A stretch of 64,000 bases of DNA from positions 248,001 through 312,000 of the forward strand of contig NZ_JARQXA010000003.1 of assembly GCF_029543155.1 (NCBI RefSeq), written 5' to 3'. A program made the translations under genes and the position numbers. Under the pieces are notes generated by a model. The model was not told the origin of the DNA. It did no database searches and worked only from the letters and a program-made list of their open reading frames with translations. Shown here in pieces: positions 55,402 through 64,000 of the stretch (the first letter of the stretch is position 1; the number at the start of each line of letters is the position of its first letter). The stretch is from Sphingomonas sp. HITSZ_GF (GTDB lineage: Bacteria > Pseudomonadota > Alphaproteobacteria > Sphingomonadales > Sphingomonadaceae).

Positions 55402-57792
55402 GTGCGCCATTTCCGCCGCATCGCCGCGCTTGCCATCGCCGCCACCGCGCTGACTCCGGTCCTCGCCGTTCCGGCGCAGGCCCAGACCGTCAAGGCCGAC
55501 AAGCCGCTCTACAAGGACGCCAGCCAGCCGGTCGACGCGCGCGTCGAGGACCTGATCGGGCGGATGACGCTGGACGAGAAGATCGCCCAGCTGGTGGCGA
55601 TCTGGCTGAAGAAGGGCGACATCCAGACCCCCACGGGCGATTTCGATCCGGTGAAGGCGAGCCAGGCCTTCCCCAACGGGCTGGGCATGATCTCGCGCCC
55701 GTCGGACCGCAAGGGCGTTACCGCCGGCACCGGCAATGCCGGCGCCGACCTGAGCGCCAACCGCAACGCCGTCGACACCGCGACCTATATCAACGCCGCG
55801 CAGAAATGGGCGCTGGAGAAGACCCGGCTCGGCATCCCGATGATCATGCACGAGGAGGCGCTGCACGGGCTGGTGGCGCCGGGCGCGACGAGCTTCCCGC
55901 AATCGATCGCGCTCGCATCGAGCTGGGACCCCGCGCTGCTGGAGAAGGTGTTCGGCGTCGCCGCCGCCGAGGCGCGGGCGCGCGGCGCCAACCTGGTGCT
56001 GGCGCCGGTGGTGGACGTGGCGCGCGATCCGCGCTGGGGCCGCATCGAGGAGACCTATGGCGAGGATCCCTATCTCGTCTCCGAGATGGGGCTGGCGGCG
56101 ATCCGCGGCTTCCAGGGCACCACCCTGCCCCTGGCCAAGGACAAGGTGTTCGTCACGCTGAAGCACATGACCGGACACGGCCAGCCCGACAACGGCACCA
56201 ATATCGGCCCCGCCTCGCTCGGCGAGCGCACGCTGCGCGAGGACTTCTTCCCGCCGTTCGAAAAGGCGGTGACGCAGCTGCCGGTGCGTGCGGTGATGGC
56301 GAGCTATAACGAGATCGACGGCATCCCGAGCCATGCCAATAAATGGCTGCTGCACGACGTGCTGCGCGGCGAATGGGGCTTCAAGGGTGCGGTGGTGAGC
56401 GACTATTTCGCGATCCGCGAGCTCGTGACGCGCCACCACATGTTCAAGGACGCCAAGGGCGCCGGCGCGCGCGCGATCGATGCCGGTGTCGATGTCGAGA
56501 CTCCGGACGGCGAAGGATTCAATTTCCTCAGGGAGCTGGTCCGCGAAGGCAAGGTCAGCCAGGGCCAGATCGACAATGCGGTGCGCCGCGTGCTCGAGAT
56601 GAAGTTCGAAGGCGGGCTGTTCGAGAATCCCTATGCCGATGTGAAGACCGCGGCAAAGAAGACCAACACGCCCGAAGCGATCGCGCTGGCACGCCAGGCG
56701 GCGCGCGAGAGCGTGGTGCTGCTCAAGAACGCGAACGGCCTGCTGCCGCTCGACGCGGCCGGCATCAAGCGGATGGCGGTGATCGGCACGCATGCGAAGG
56801 ACACGCCGATCGGCGGCTATTCGGACGTGCCGAACCATGTCGTCTCGGTGCTCGAGGCGATGCAGGCCGAAGGCAAGGGCAAGTTCCAGGTCGACTATTC
56901 GGAAGGCGTGCGGCTGACCGAAGGGCGCGTATGGGCGCAGGACAAGGTGACGCTCACCGATGCGGCGACCAACGACAAGCTGCGCGCCGACGCAGTGGCG
57001 GCGGCGAAGGACGCAGACGTCGTGGTGATGGTGCTGGGCGGCAACGAGGCACTGAGCCGCGAGGCTTGGGCCGACGACCATCTGGGCGACAGCGACAATC
57101 TCGACCTGCCCGGGCCGCAGGACCAGCTGGCCAGGGAGATATTCGCGCTTGGCAAGCCGGTGGTGGTGATCCTGCTCAACGGCCGGCCCTATGCGGTCAA
57201 CTATCTGGCCGACAAGGCGCCGGCGCTGATCGAGGGTTGGTATCTGGGCGAGCAGACCGGCAACGCGCTGGCCGATGTGGTGTTCGGCCGGTTCAACCCG
57301 GGCGGCAAGCTGCCCGTGTCGATCGCGCGCAATGTCGGCCAGCTGCCGATCTACTACAACAAGAAGCCCTCGGCGCGGCGCGGCTATCTGTTCGGCGACA
57401 CCAGCCCGCTCTACCCGTTCGGCTATGGGCTTTCCTACACCAGCTTCGAGGTGAGCAAGCCGGTGCTGGGATCGGCGACGATCGGCGTGGCGGACAAGGT
57501 GACGGTGAAGGTCGATGTGACCAACACCGGCAAGCGCGCGGGCGACGAAGTGGTCCAGCTCTATGTGCGCGACGACGAGGCGAGCGTGACGCGGCCGCTG
57601 ATCGAGCTGAAGCGCTTCGAGCGGGTGACGCTGCAGCCGGGCGAGAAGAAAACGGTATCGTTCGAGCTGACCCCGGCGGACCTGTCGCTGTGGAACGTCG
57701 AGATGAAGCGGGTGGTGGAGCCGGGGACGTTCACGATCTCGGCCGGGCCGAACTCGGTGGCGCTGAAGAGCACGACGCTGACGGTGGAGTGA
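55402..57792 (+). CDS. Secreted GH3 beta-glucosidase/beta-xylosidase
   Basis: A 796-residue protein starting at GTG after GAGGAAC, with a signal peptide ending PAQAQT. N-terminal GH3 barrel: PMIMHEEALHGLVAPGATSFPQSIALASSWD, KHMTGHGQPDNGTN, and the nucleophile Asp in GAVVSDYFAIREL. The alpha/beta sandwich domain (SVVLLKNANGLLPLD; VVMVLGGNEALSREA) and a C-terminal fibronectin-III-like domain (TGKRAGDEVVQLYVRDDEASVTRPLIELKRFERV) complete the family layout. It trims xylo- or gluco-oligosaccharides in the periplasm. The shared LacI operator argues for xylo-oligosaccharides. Confidence 0.92.
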   Translation: MRHFRRIAALAIAATALTPVLAVPAQAQTVKADKPLYKDASQPVDARVEDLIGRMTLDEKIAQLVAIWLKKGDIQTPTGDFDPVKASQAFPNGLGMISRPSDRKGVTAGTGNAGADLSANRNAVDTATYINAAQKWALEKTRLGIPMIMHEEALHGLVAPGATSFPQSIALASSWDPALLEKVFGVAAAEARARGANLVLAPVVDVARDPRWGRIEETYGEDPYLVSEMGLAAIRGFQGTTLPLAKDKVFVTLKHMTGHGQPDNGTNIGPASLGERTLREDFFPPFEKAVTQLPVRAVMASYNEIDGIPSHANKWLLHDVLRGEWGFKGAVVSDYFAIRELVTRHHMFKDAKGAGARAIDAGVDVETPDGEGFNFLRELVREGKVSQGQIDNAVRRVLEMKFEGGLFENPYADVKTAAKKTNTPEAIALARQAARESVVLLKNANGLLPLDAAGIKRMAVIGTHAKDTPIGGYSDVPNHVVSVLEAMQAEGKGKFQVDYSEGVRLTEGRVWAQDKVTLTDAATNDKLRADAVAAAKDADVVVMVLGGNEALSREAWADDHLGDSDNLDLPGPQDQLAREIFALGKPVVVILLNGRPYAVNYLADKAPALIEGWYLGEQTGNALADVVFGRFNPGGKLPVSIARNVGQLPIYYNKKPSARRGYLFGDTSPLYPFGYGLSYTSFEVSKPVLGSATIGVADKVTVKVDVTNTGKRAGDEVVQLYVRDDEASVTRPLIELKRFERVTLQPGEKKTVSFELTPADLSLWNVEMKRVVEPGTFTISAGPNSVALKSTTLTVE

Positions 57793-57796
57793 ATAA

Positions 57797-57942
57797 CTCC
57801 TCCCCGGAACGGGGAGGGGGACCAAGACGCGCAGCGGCTTGGTGGAGGGGGCCCGCTCTCCTCAAACGACAAGATTGGTGGAGGGCGGGCCCCCTCCACC
57901 ACCGCCTATCGGCGGCGGTCCCCCTCCCCGTTCCGGGGAGGA
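57797..57942. repeat. Long palindromic repeat, CTCCTCCCCGG family, copy 2
   Basis: Nested inverted repeat like that at 52412-52552, here between the convergent GH3 and GH9 genes. Its stems are long enough to stop transcription from both sides. Confidence 0.85.
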
Positions 57943-57946
57943 TTTT

Positions 57947-59713
57947 TCAATCCGCCAACCACGCTGCCACCCAGACCAGCGGGGCGTTCCAGTTGATTGC
58001 GACTTCGTTGAGCGCATAGGCGTGGACGTCGTCCGCCCAGCAGCGCTGGGGCGCGCATTTGCCCTTCATCTTCGCCGCGACCGGATCGGCCATCGCGATT
58101 GCATTGGCGCCGCCCGACAGCACCCCGGGCGGCGGGCCCGGCAGCGCCGGATCGAGCGACGGCGCCCAGAAGCGGTGGTGCGGATGCTGCATCGATCGGG
58201 TGCCGTAGCCGCTGACATAGGAGACATGGTTGGGGTTGCGGCCGAGGACATAGTCGATCGCGTCGATCACCCCGGCGCGGTATTTCGAGTCATGCGTCAG
58301 GTCGCCGGCGACGCCCAGCACCATCGCCCGGTTGAGCAGCGCGCCGTTCGAGCCCCAGCTATATTGGGCGAGCGGGACGCGGTAGCCGTTGCTGGCCCCA
58401 TCGGCGAGGAAGCGATCGGCCGTGGCGACGAGCGCGGCGCGGAGGCGCTTCACTTCCGCCTCGGGCAGCTTCGACGGGCGCGTCGCCAGGGTGATCGTGC
58501 CGAGCGTGGCGGTCTGCGGCCAACCGGGCTCGCCGGGGGCGGTGCGGAAGTGCGGCGAGGCCTCCAGCGCCTTGCGGTATTCGGGCTTGCCGGTGGTGAC
58601 GAACAGCTCGGCGGCGGCCCAGTAGAATTCGTCGGACACGTCCTCGTCGCCATAGCCGCCAGAGCCGGTGAAGCTGTTGGTGGCATAGACCCGCGGGTTG
58701 CGCAGGGCGGCGGCGAAGGCGCGCTCGGCGGCGGCGAGGCAACGTGCGGCGAAGCCATCGTCCGCGCCCTTCCAGATGCGGGCGCACTGGGCCGCGGTGG
58801 CGGCGAGGTTGAGCGTCGCCGACGTGGTGGGCGGATAGAGCAGCCGCTCCTGCGTGTCGTTCTGCGGCGGCGTGGGGAGCGCGGTCCAGGCGCGATCGGC
58901 GACCTTCTGGTGCGCCATGCCCGAGGCATCGAGCGTGGCGAAGTCCGGCGGGTCCGATCGCCAGCCCCGGCTCGCCGCGATCAACTTGAACGGACCCGAG
59001 GGGAGCGAGAGCTTCGTGCCCTCCGGCACCTGCATGCGGAGCAGGAACTCCATCTCGGTGCGGGCTTCGTCGAGCAGGCCGGGGGCGCCGTTCGGGCCGG
59101 CGGGGAGCGCGGCGGGGCGCCGCTCATGCGCATCGAGCAGCGTCCACAGCGCGATGCCGCCATTGACGACGTACTTGCCGTGATCGCCGGCATCGTACCA
59201 GCCGCCGGTCACGTCGAGGCTGTAGGGGCAGCCGCCGAGCCAGAGGATGTCGCGCTCGTCCTTGCCAGTGAAGCATGTGGCGACTTCGTGCGGGTGGCCG
59301 GCGGGGCGCGCCCATTTGGCGCCGACAATGCGTGCCTCGATGGGGACGCCGGCGCGCTGGTGGTAGAAGAAGGCCAGCGCATCGCGGGCGAGCGGGGCGT
59401 AGAGGTTCGGGCGGATCTGGAAGCTCTGGCTCTCACCAAGCACCGTGCGAAGCCGATAAGCGCCGGGCGTACGGAAGGCGGAGAAGTCGATGCGCTGGAC
59501 CGTCAGGCCCGAGGCCGCGTCGTCGCCATAGGGTTCGGTCCTGCCGCGCATCACGACCTGATCCTTATCGTCCTGCAACTCCCAGGCACTCACCTCTGCC
59601 CCGGCACGCAGGATGGCGAGCTTGGGGTCGCCGGGCTCGAAGCCCAGCTGATTGACGTCGATGGCGACCGGCGGCGGCGTTTGCGCGCCAAGCAGGAGCG
59701 GAGCCGAGCACAA
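57947..59713 (-). CDS. GH9 family glucanase with N-terminal Ig-like domain
   Basis: About 588 residues if TTG is the start. N-terminal cellulase Ig-like domain (VAIDVNQLGFEPGDPKLAILRAG ... FSAFRTPGAYRLRTVLGESQSF). GH9 catalytic domain: GGWYDAGDHGKYVVNGG (catalytic Asp pair), MQHPHHRFWAPS, and the acid Glu in YALNEVAINWNAPLVW. It likely acts on beta-1,4-glucans or mixed-linkage glucans. The start is uncertain: no in-frame ATG exists near a ribosome site, and the palindromic repeat directly abuts the 5' end. A short hydrophobic leader (CSAPLLLGAQT) follows the TTG. A CTG 9 bases upstream is another option. Confidence 0.82.
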   Translation of the reverse strand: MCSAPLLLGAQTPPPVAIDVNQLGFEPGDPKLAILRAGAEVSAWELQDDKDQVVMRGRTEPYGDDAASGLTVQRIDFSAFRTPGAYRLRTVLGESQSFQIRPNLYAPLARDALAFFYHQRAGVPIEARIVGAKWARPAGHPHEVATCFTGKDERDILWLGGCPYSLDVTGGWYDAGDHGKYVVNGGIALWTLLDAHERRPAALPAGPNGAPGLLDEARTEMEFLLRMQVPEGTKLSLPSGPFKLIAASRGWRSDPPDFATLDASGMAHQKVADRAWTALPTPPQNDTQERLLYPPTTSATLNLAATAAQCARIWKGADDGFAARCLAAAERAFAAALRNPRVYATNSFTGSGGYGDEDVSDEFYWAAAELFVTTGKPEYRKALEASPHFRTAPGEPGWPQTATLGTITLATRPSKLPEAEVKRLRAALVATADRFLADGASNGYRVPLAQYSWGSNGALLNRAMVLGVAGDLTHDSKYRAGVIDAIDYVLGRNPNHVSYVSGYGTRSMQHPHHRFWAPSLDPALPGPPPGVLSGGANAIAMADPVAAKMKGKCAPQRCWADDVHAYALNEVAINWNAPLVWVAAWLAD

Positions 59714-59736
59714 GCCTAGCAGGCATGCCCATAAAT

Positions 59737-59882
59737 TCCTCCCCGGAACGGGGAGGGGGACCAAGGCGCGAAACGGCTTGGTGGAGGGGGCCCGCCCTCC
59801 CCCAGCGACAGGTTTCGGGGAGAGCGGGCCCCCTCCACCACCGACCTGCGGCCGGCGGTCCCCCTCCCCGTTCCGGGGAGGA
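59737..59882. repeat. Long palindromic repeat, CTCCTCCCCGG family, copy 3
   Basis: A third nested palindrome of the family, closely matching copy 2, between the GH43 stop and the GH9 start on the same strand. Its edge provides the GGGGAGGA that would act as the GH9 ribosome site. Confidence 0.85.
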
Positions 59883-59895
59883 TTGTGGGGAAGCT

Positions 59896-61563
59896 TCACT
59901 CCCCCTGCCCGGCGAACAGGCCGAAGACCGAGCCGACAAAGCCGCCCGCGACCTTGGTGGTGAGGCTGTCGGTCTCGACGGTGCCGAGCTGCTTCCAGGC
60001 GTGGCTGGTGCCGAGCGCGGCATAGCTGAAGGTGTAGCGGCGGCCCTGCACCGCGATGCGCAGCCGGGTGGGGCCGGAGGGCGCGGGCGCAGTGAACAGC
60101 GTCGTGCCGAGCTTCGGACTGTTCGGCCCCTCGCGCTGGTCGAGCGTGACCAGCTTCTTGCCGCCGACCTGCTTCACGCCGAGGAAGAACCAGTAATCGT
60201 CGTTCTGGAGGACGACGAGGCCGGCGCGGTCGCCCTCCTTTTGCGGGGCGAACTGCACCCGGGTTTCGGCCTGCGCATTGCTGTGCTGCTGGCGGCGGGC
60301 GAGAAAGCTGGGATTGGCGTTGTCGCCCAGGCCCGGCGCGCGTGCGGTGAGGCTGAGGCCGGCGGCACCGGTGCGGTACCAGCCCTCGCGCGGGTTGCGC
60401 AGCATCATCCAATATGCGGGGAGGCTGCCGCGGAAATCGTCGCGGATCGTGAAGGCGCCGCTGGTGGGGATCGGCGCCTTGTCCGCCAGCAGCGCGGGGC
60501 GGGCATGCGTCCAGGGGATCGGCGTGGCGGGCGGCAGGATCACCGGCCAGCCGCCTTTCCATTCCACCGGCAGCAGGAAGGTCTCGCGGCCGGTGGTGTA
60601 GAAATCGCCGTCATAGGGGCGCACGGCGAGGAAGGTCGCCCACCATTTGCCGTCGGGCGTGGTGACGAGCTGGGCATGGCCGGCCGAGGTGATCGGCATC
60701 GCCCGGTCGCGCGGCAGATCGCGCTGGGTGAGGATCGGGTTGCCGCTCCAGGCTTCGTACGGGCCGGTGACCGATCTGGAGCGCAGGATCACCTGGCTGT
60801 GCCCCTCGGCGGTGCCGCCCTCGGCGCAGCTGAGATAGTACCAGCCGTCCTTCTTGAAGATGTGCGGCCCCTCGATCCAGATCGGCTTCTTCGCGATGTC
60901 GATGCCGCCGTCGACGAGGAGCGTGCGCGGGCCGAAGGTCTTCAGCGTCTTGCGGTCGAACGCCTGCACCCAGATCGCACGGTGGCCCTGGTAGAGCGGC
61001 TCGCCGCGGGTGGGGCCGTTGTTGACCACCCAGGCGCTGCCATCGTCGTCGAAGAACATCGAGGGATCGATGCCGCCCTCCAGATCGGGCAGCCAGACCG
61101 GATCGCTCCACGGGCCTGCCGGGTCCTTCGCGGTGAGCACGAAATTGCCGCCGCAATCGACGCAGGTGTTGAGGATGTAGAACAGCCCGTCCTTCGCCTG
61201 GATCGACGGCGCGAAGACGCCGCGCGACAGGCCGAGCTGCTTGAAATCGAGCTGACCGGGCCGATCGATCGCGTTGCCGATCTGGGTCCAGTTGACCAGG
61301 TCGCGGCTGTGGAAGACCGGGATGCCGGGGAACCAGCCGAAGGTGGAGGTGACGAGGTAGAAATCGTCACCGACGCGGGTGACGCTGGGATCGGGATAGA
61401 AGCCCTTGAGGATCGGATTGCGATAGTCGCCCGACCTGGCGACGAGCGCGTCGGGCGCGTCCTTGCCGCTATAGGTGAAGCTGGAGAAGGTCGCGACCGG
61501 CTGGGCGATGGCGGGTTGCGCCGCCAGCCCCATCGTCATCATCCCCAACCCACCTATCGTCAT
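59896..61563 (-). CDS. GH43 beta-xylosidase/alpha-L-arabinofuranosidase
   Basis: With the start at ATGACGATAGG the product is 555 residues, with a signal-like leader GLGMMTMGLAAQPAIAQPV. Five-bladed GH43 domain: base Asp in NPILKGFYPDPSVTRVGDDFYLV, the pKa-modulating Asp in GGIDPSMFFDDDG, and the acid Glu in KPIWIEGPHIFKKDGWYYLS. The C-terminal beta-sandwich (GH43_C2-like: TIRDDFRGSLPAYWMMLRNP ... ENDDYWFFLG type) follows. It releases xylose or arabinose from xylan fragments. The start codon lies inside the edge of a palindromic repeat; another ATG at 61542 is possible. Confidence 0.9.
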   Translation of the reverse strand: MTIGGLGMMTMGLAAQPAIAQPVATFSSFTYSGKDAPDALVARSGDYRNPILKGFYPDPSVTRVGDDFYLVTSTFGWFPGIPVFHSRDLVNWTQIGNAIDRPGQLDFKQLGLSRGVFAPSIQAKDGLFYILNTCVDCGGNFVLTAKDPAGPWSDPVWLPDLEGGIDPSMFFDDDGSAWVVNNGPTRGEPLYQGHRAIWVQAFDRKTLKTFGPRTLLVDGGIDIAKKPIWIEGPHIFKKDGWYYLSCAEGGTAEGHSQVILRSRSVTGPYEAWSGNPILTQRDLPRDRAMPITSAGHAQLVTTPDGKWWATFLAVRPYDGDFYTTGRETFLLPVEWKGGWPVILPPATPIPWTHARPALLADKAPIPTSGAFTIRDDFRGSLPAYWMMLRNPREGWYRTGAAGLSLTARAPGLGDNANPSFLARRQQHSNAQAETRVQFAPQKEGDRAGLVVLQNDDYWFFLGVKQVGGKKLVTLDQREGPNSPKLGTTLFTAPAPSGPTRLRIAVQGRRYTFSYAALGTSHAWKQLGTVETDSLTTKVAGGFVGSVFGLFAGQGE

Positions 61564-61640
61564 CCCCGCGCAGGCGGGAATCCAGGATAACCGAGCGATG
61601 CCCTTCGTGACTCTGGATCCCCGCCTGCGCGGGGATGACG
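61558..61640. repeat. Palindromic repeat overlapping the GH43 5' end
   Basis: Arms CGTCATCCCCGCGCAGGCGG and CCGCCTGCGCGGGGATGACG, the last of which contains the GH43 start codon on the minus strand (GGGGATGACG). A third family of repeats (GCGCAGGCGGG type). Confidence 0.8.
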
Positions 61641-61673
61641 GAGTAAGAGGGGATATCGTGGAAATTCCCTTGC

Positions 61674-63191
61674 TCATGCGGCGCAATGCTCCCGGATGAA
61701 GTCGCGGTGGCTGGGCATATAGTCCGCGCTGTTGGCGATGGCCTCGCGGATATGGGCGAGGCGCGAGCGGGTTTCGTCGAGCGGCATCACATCGGCCACC
61801 GGATCGTGGCTTGCCGGCTCGATCAGCTGGCCGAGCATCACCGCGAACCAGCTGGTGTCGTTGAACAGCTCCTCATTCTCGCGGAAGGCGCGGCCATGGC
61901 TGCGGAAGACGCGCATCTTCTCGGCCAGCCGCTCGGGGATCTCCATCGTGCGGCAGTAATTCCAGAAGGGGGAATCGGTGCGCTCGGTGGCGTGATAATG
62001 GAGGACGAGGAAGTCGCGGATCTCCTCGTAATCCGTCGTCATGATCCGGTTGTAGCGATCGATATCGGCCTGGTTGAAGTCGCGGTCCGGGAACATCGTC
62101 AGGAAGCGTGACAGACCCGACTGGATCAGCCAGATCGAAGTGCTCTCGAGCGGCTCGAGGAAGCCGCCCGACAGGCCCATGGCGACGCAGTTCTTCACCC
62201 ACATCTTGTTGCGGTGGCCGGTCCTGAACGGGACGACGCGCGGATCGGCGAGCGGCGCGCCATCGAGGTTCGCCATCAGGATCGACGTCGCCTCGTCGTC
62301 CGACATGTAATCGGACGAGAAGACATGGCCGTTGCCGATCCGGTGCTGGAGCGGGATGCGCCATTGCCAGCCGGCCGAATGCGCGGTGCTGCGGGTATAG
62401 GGCGTCCATTCGTCGACGCTCTCGCAGGGCACGGCGATCGCGCGGTTGCAGGGGAGATAGTGCGACCAGTCGGTAAAGCCGGCCTTGAGCGCCTGTTCGA
62501 TGATCAGGCCGCGAAAGCCCGAGCAATCGATGAACAGGTCCGCCTCGATCTCCGCGCCGTCCTCCATCTTCACCGACTGGACGAAGCCGTCCTCGCCGCG
62601 CAGCTTGACGTCGACGATCTTGCCTTCGCGCCGGACGACGCCGCGTGCCTCGGCATAGCCGCGCAGGAACTTCGCATAGAGCCCGGCATCGAAATGAAAG
62701 GCATAGGCGATGTTGGAGAGCGGCGAGTTGCCGGCATCGATCGAGCGCATGAACTTGTTGTCGCGCGCCGCCATCGCCTGGAGCGACCAATTGTCGAGAT
62801 CGGGCGCCTCGCCCAGCTGGCGGAGGCGGAGATAATAGGCGTGGAAGGACACGCCCTTCATGTCGAGCCCATAGCCGCCGAACGGGTGGAAATAGCGGTG
62901 GCCGATCCGGCCCCAATTGTGGAACTCGATCCCCAGCTTGAAGCTGCCCTTGGTCTCCCGCATGAACTGGTCCTCGTCGAGGCCGAGCATGCGGTTGAAG
63001 GTCGCCATCTGGGGGATGGTCGCCTCGCCCACGCCGATGATGCCGATCTCGTCGGACTCGACCAGCGTGATCTTGGCGTAGTCCGGGCCGAGGATGCGGG
63101 CGAGCGTGGCGGCGGTCATCCAGCCGGCGGTGCCCCCGCCGACGATCAGGATGGAGCGGATGTTGCGGTCGCTGGGGGCTTTGGCGGTCAT
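61674..63191 (-). CDS. Tryptophan-halogenase-like flavoprotein
   Basis: A 505-residue protein. FAD-binding [19 protein letters not shown] at the N-terminus, the GWxWxIP motif in [17 protein letters not shown], and [17 protein letters not shown] near the centre. The family contains true tryptophan 7-halogenases, but in sphingomonads and Caulobacter-type bacteria such genes are common beside TonB-dependent receptors and glycosidases, with no proven halogenation role. Its start overlaps the stop of the next halogenase-like gene (ATGA). The GH43 gene downstream is on the same strand, so all may form one carbohydrate-utilisation operon. Confidence 0.88.
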   Translation of the reverse strand: MTAKAPSDRNIRSILIVGGGTAGWMTAATLARILGPDYAKITLVESDEIGIIGVGEATIPQMATFNRMLGLDEDQFMRETKGSFKLGIEFHNWGRIGHRYFHPFGGYGLDMKGVSFHAYYLRLRQLGEAPDLDNWSLQAMAARDNKFMRSIDAGNSPLSNIAYAFHFDAGLYAKFLRGYAEARGVVRREGKIVDVKLRGEDGFVQSVKMEDGAEIEADLFIDCSGFRGLIIEQALKAGFTDWSHYLPCNRAIAVPCESVDEWTPYTRSTAHSAGWQWRIPLQHRIGNGHVFSSDYMSDDEATSILMANLDGAPLADPRVVPFRTGHRNKMWVKNCVAMGLSGGFLEPLESTSIWLIQSGLSRFLTMFPDRDFNQADIDRYNRIMTTDYEEIRDFLVLHYHATERTDSPFWNYCRTMEIPERLAEKMRVFRSHGRAFRENEELFNDTSWFAVMLGQLIEPASHDPVADVMPLDETRSRLAHIREAIANSADYMPSHRDFIREHCAA

Positions 63192-64000
63192 GGTTCGGTC
63201 CTTGCGGGCGCGTGCTGGGCGAGCCAGGCGGCGTGATCGGGCATCGCCTCGGCCGCGCGGCGGAAAGTGGACTGGATGCGCTCGACCATCTGGCCGACGC
63301 GGGGCATGTCGAGCGCCTCGACCAGCGGATCCCAGCCGGCGGGATCTACGCCCTGCCCGCGCAGCACCGCGACCCAGCTCGGCTCGGCGAACAGCTCGTC
63401 CTCGTGCCGGAAGATCCGGCCGCGGTTGCGGAACAGCGCGATGCGTTCGGCCAGGCCATCGGGCAGCGCCATGTCGCGCAGGCCCTGCCAGAAGGGCTCG
63501 GCGCGGCCGTTGAGGTGGTAATGGAGGATGACGAAGTCGCGCACCCGCTCGAACTGGCTGCGGCTGAAGGCGTTGTAGGCGTCGCGCTCGACATCGCCGA
63601 AGCCGCTGTCGGGGAACAGCGCGAGCAGCCGGGTGATGCCCGACTGGATCAGGTGGATGCTGGTCGATTCGAGCGGCTCGAGGAACCCCGAGGACAGGCC
63701 GATCGCGACGACGTTGCGCACCCAGGCCTGTTTGCGCCGGCCGGTGACGAAGCGCAGCATGCGCGGATCGGCGAGCGGCGCGCCTTCGAGATTGGCGAGC
63801 AGGGTCGCCGCCGCCTCGTCGTCCGAGACGTGCGCGCTCGAATAGACATAACCGTTGCCGGTGCGATGCTGGAGCGGAATGCGCCATTGCCAGCCCGCCG
63901 GGCGCGCGGTGGCGCGGGTATAGGGATGGAGCGGGCCGGCATTGGCGGAGGGAACCGCGACGGCGCGATCACAGGGCAGCCAGTGCGTCCAGTCCTCATA
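63188..64000 (-). CDS. Second tryptophan-halogenase-like flavoprotein (partial)
   Basis: Only the C-terminal 270 codons are in the window; the N-terminus with its FAD-binding motif lies beyond the right edge. The remaining part has [17 protein letters not shown] (GWxWxIP), [29 protein letters not shown] and [22 protein letters not shown], all aligned with the downstream paralogue. The tandem paralogues probably result from duplication. Overlap of 4 bases with the downstream gene indicates coupled translation. Confidence 0.87.
   Translation of the reverse strand, partial: YEDWTHWLPCDRAVAVPSANAGPLHPYTRATARPAGWQWRIPLQHRTGNGYVYSSAHVSDDEAAATLLANLEGAPLADPRMLRFVTGRRKQAWVRNVVAIGLSSGFLEPLESTSIHLIQSGITRLLALFPDSGFGDVERDAYNAFSRSQFERVRDFVILHYHLNGRAEPFWQGLRDMALPDGLAERIALFRNRGRIFRHEDELFAEPSWVAVLRGQGVDPAGWDPLVEALDMPRVGQMVERIQSTFRRAAEAMPDHAAWLAQHAPARTEP

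Overview
The window is high-GC (roughly two thirds G+C, my impression) DNA from an alphaproteobacterium, most likely a member of the Sphingomonadaceae (Sphingomonas-like). The evidence is the alphaproteobacterial flagellar set (FlbD, FliX, FlbT, a FlaEY-like protein, an FlgJ without a hydrolase domain, a DUF6468-type protein), a Caulobacter-like oxidative (Weimberg) xylose pathway, and tryptophan-halogenase-like flavoproteins beside glycoside hydrolases. I saw no tRNA, rRNA, CRISPR array or insertion sequence.

Positions 1-330 hold the start of a secreted alpha/beta hydrolase. Positions 536 to about 43200 are a nearly complete flagellar gene cluster in short, often divergent operons: fliNOP; flgC-fliE-fliQR-flhB; fliX and flgI-flgJ-flgN-like; a FlaEY-like gene with flgB; fliG-fliH; fliF-fliN-flbD-flhA; fliK-flgD; flagellin; flgFGAH; fliLM with a DUF6468 gene and a MotE-like gene; a small membrane protein with a TPR protein; flgEKL; flbT-fliIJ with a lytic transglycosylase; then an unusual sigma-70-family factor. 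A fadL-type porin and a DUF2147 gene interrupt the cluster. motAB, fliD, fliS and flaF are not in the window.

The control logic of this cluster is the most interesting part. Most flagellar transcription units have a near-perfect CCTATAAT or CTCTATAAT element and no TTGACA-like -35 box. A 13-bp palindrome, GGCA-N5-TGCC, sits at five flagellar intergenic regions, in most cases at distances close to whole helical turns from the -10 element. It has the wrong spacing for sigma-54. The encoded FlbD keeps its Fis-type DNA-binding domain but has GAFPGA for GAFTGA and Arg for the Walker B Asp. Together with the cluster-encoded sigma factor, this suggests flagellar control that has moved away from sigma-54.

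From about 43.2 kb to the end the content is regulatory and metabolic. There is an XRE-type regulator, dTMP kinase, xylX-xylB-xylC, a MarR regulator and FUSC-type membrane protein, a GNAT acetyltransferase, xylD, a sugar MFS transporter and a LacI-family regulator. These are followed by a GH3 beta-glycosidase, a GH9 glucanase, a GH43 beta-xylosidase/arabinosidase and two tandem tryptophan-halogenase-like genes, the second cut by the window end. The xylX operon and the GH3 gene share an identical 14-bp LacI-type operator placed 20-21 bp after a TTGACA/TTGACC box, so xylan oligomer hydrolysis and xylose oxidation are probably co-regulated. Several families of palindromic intergenic repeats are scattered between genes, and two appear to have reshaped the 5' ends of the GH9 and GH43 genes.
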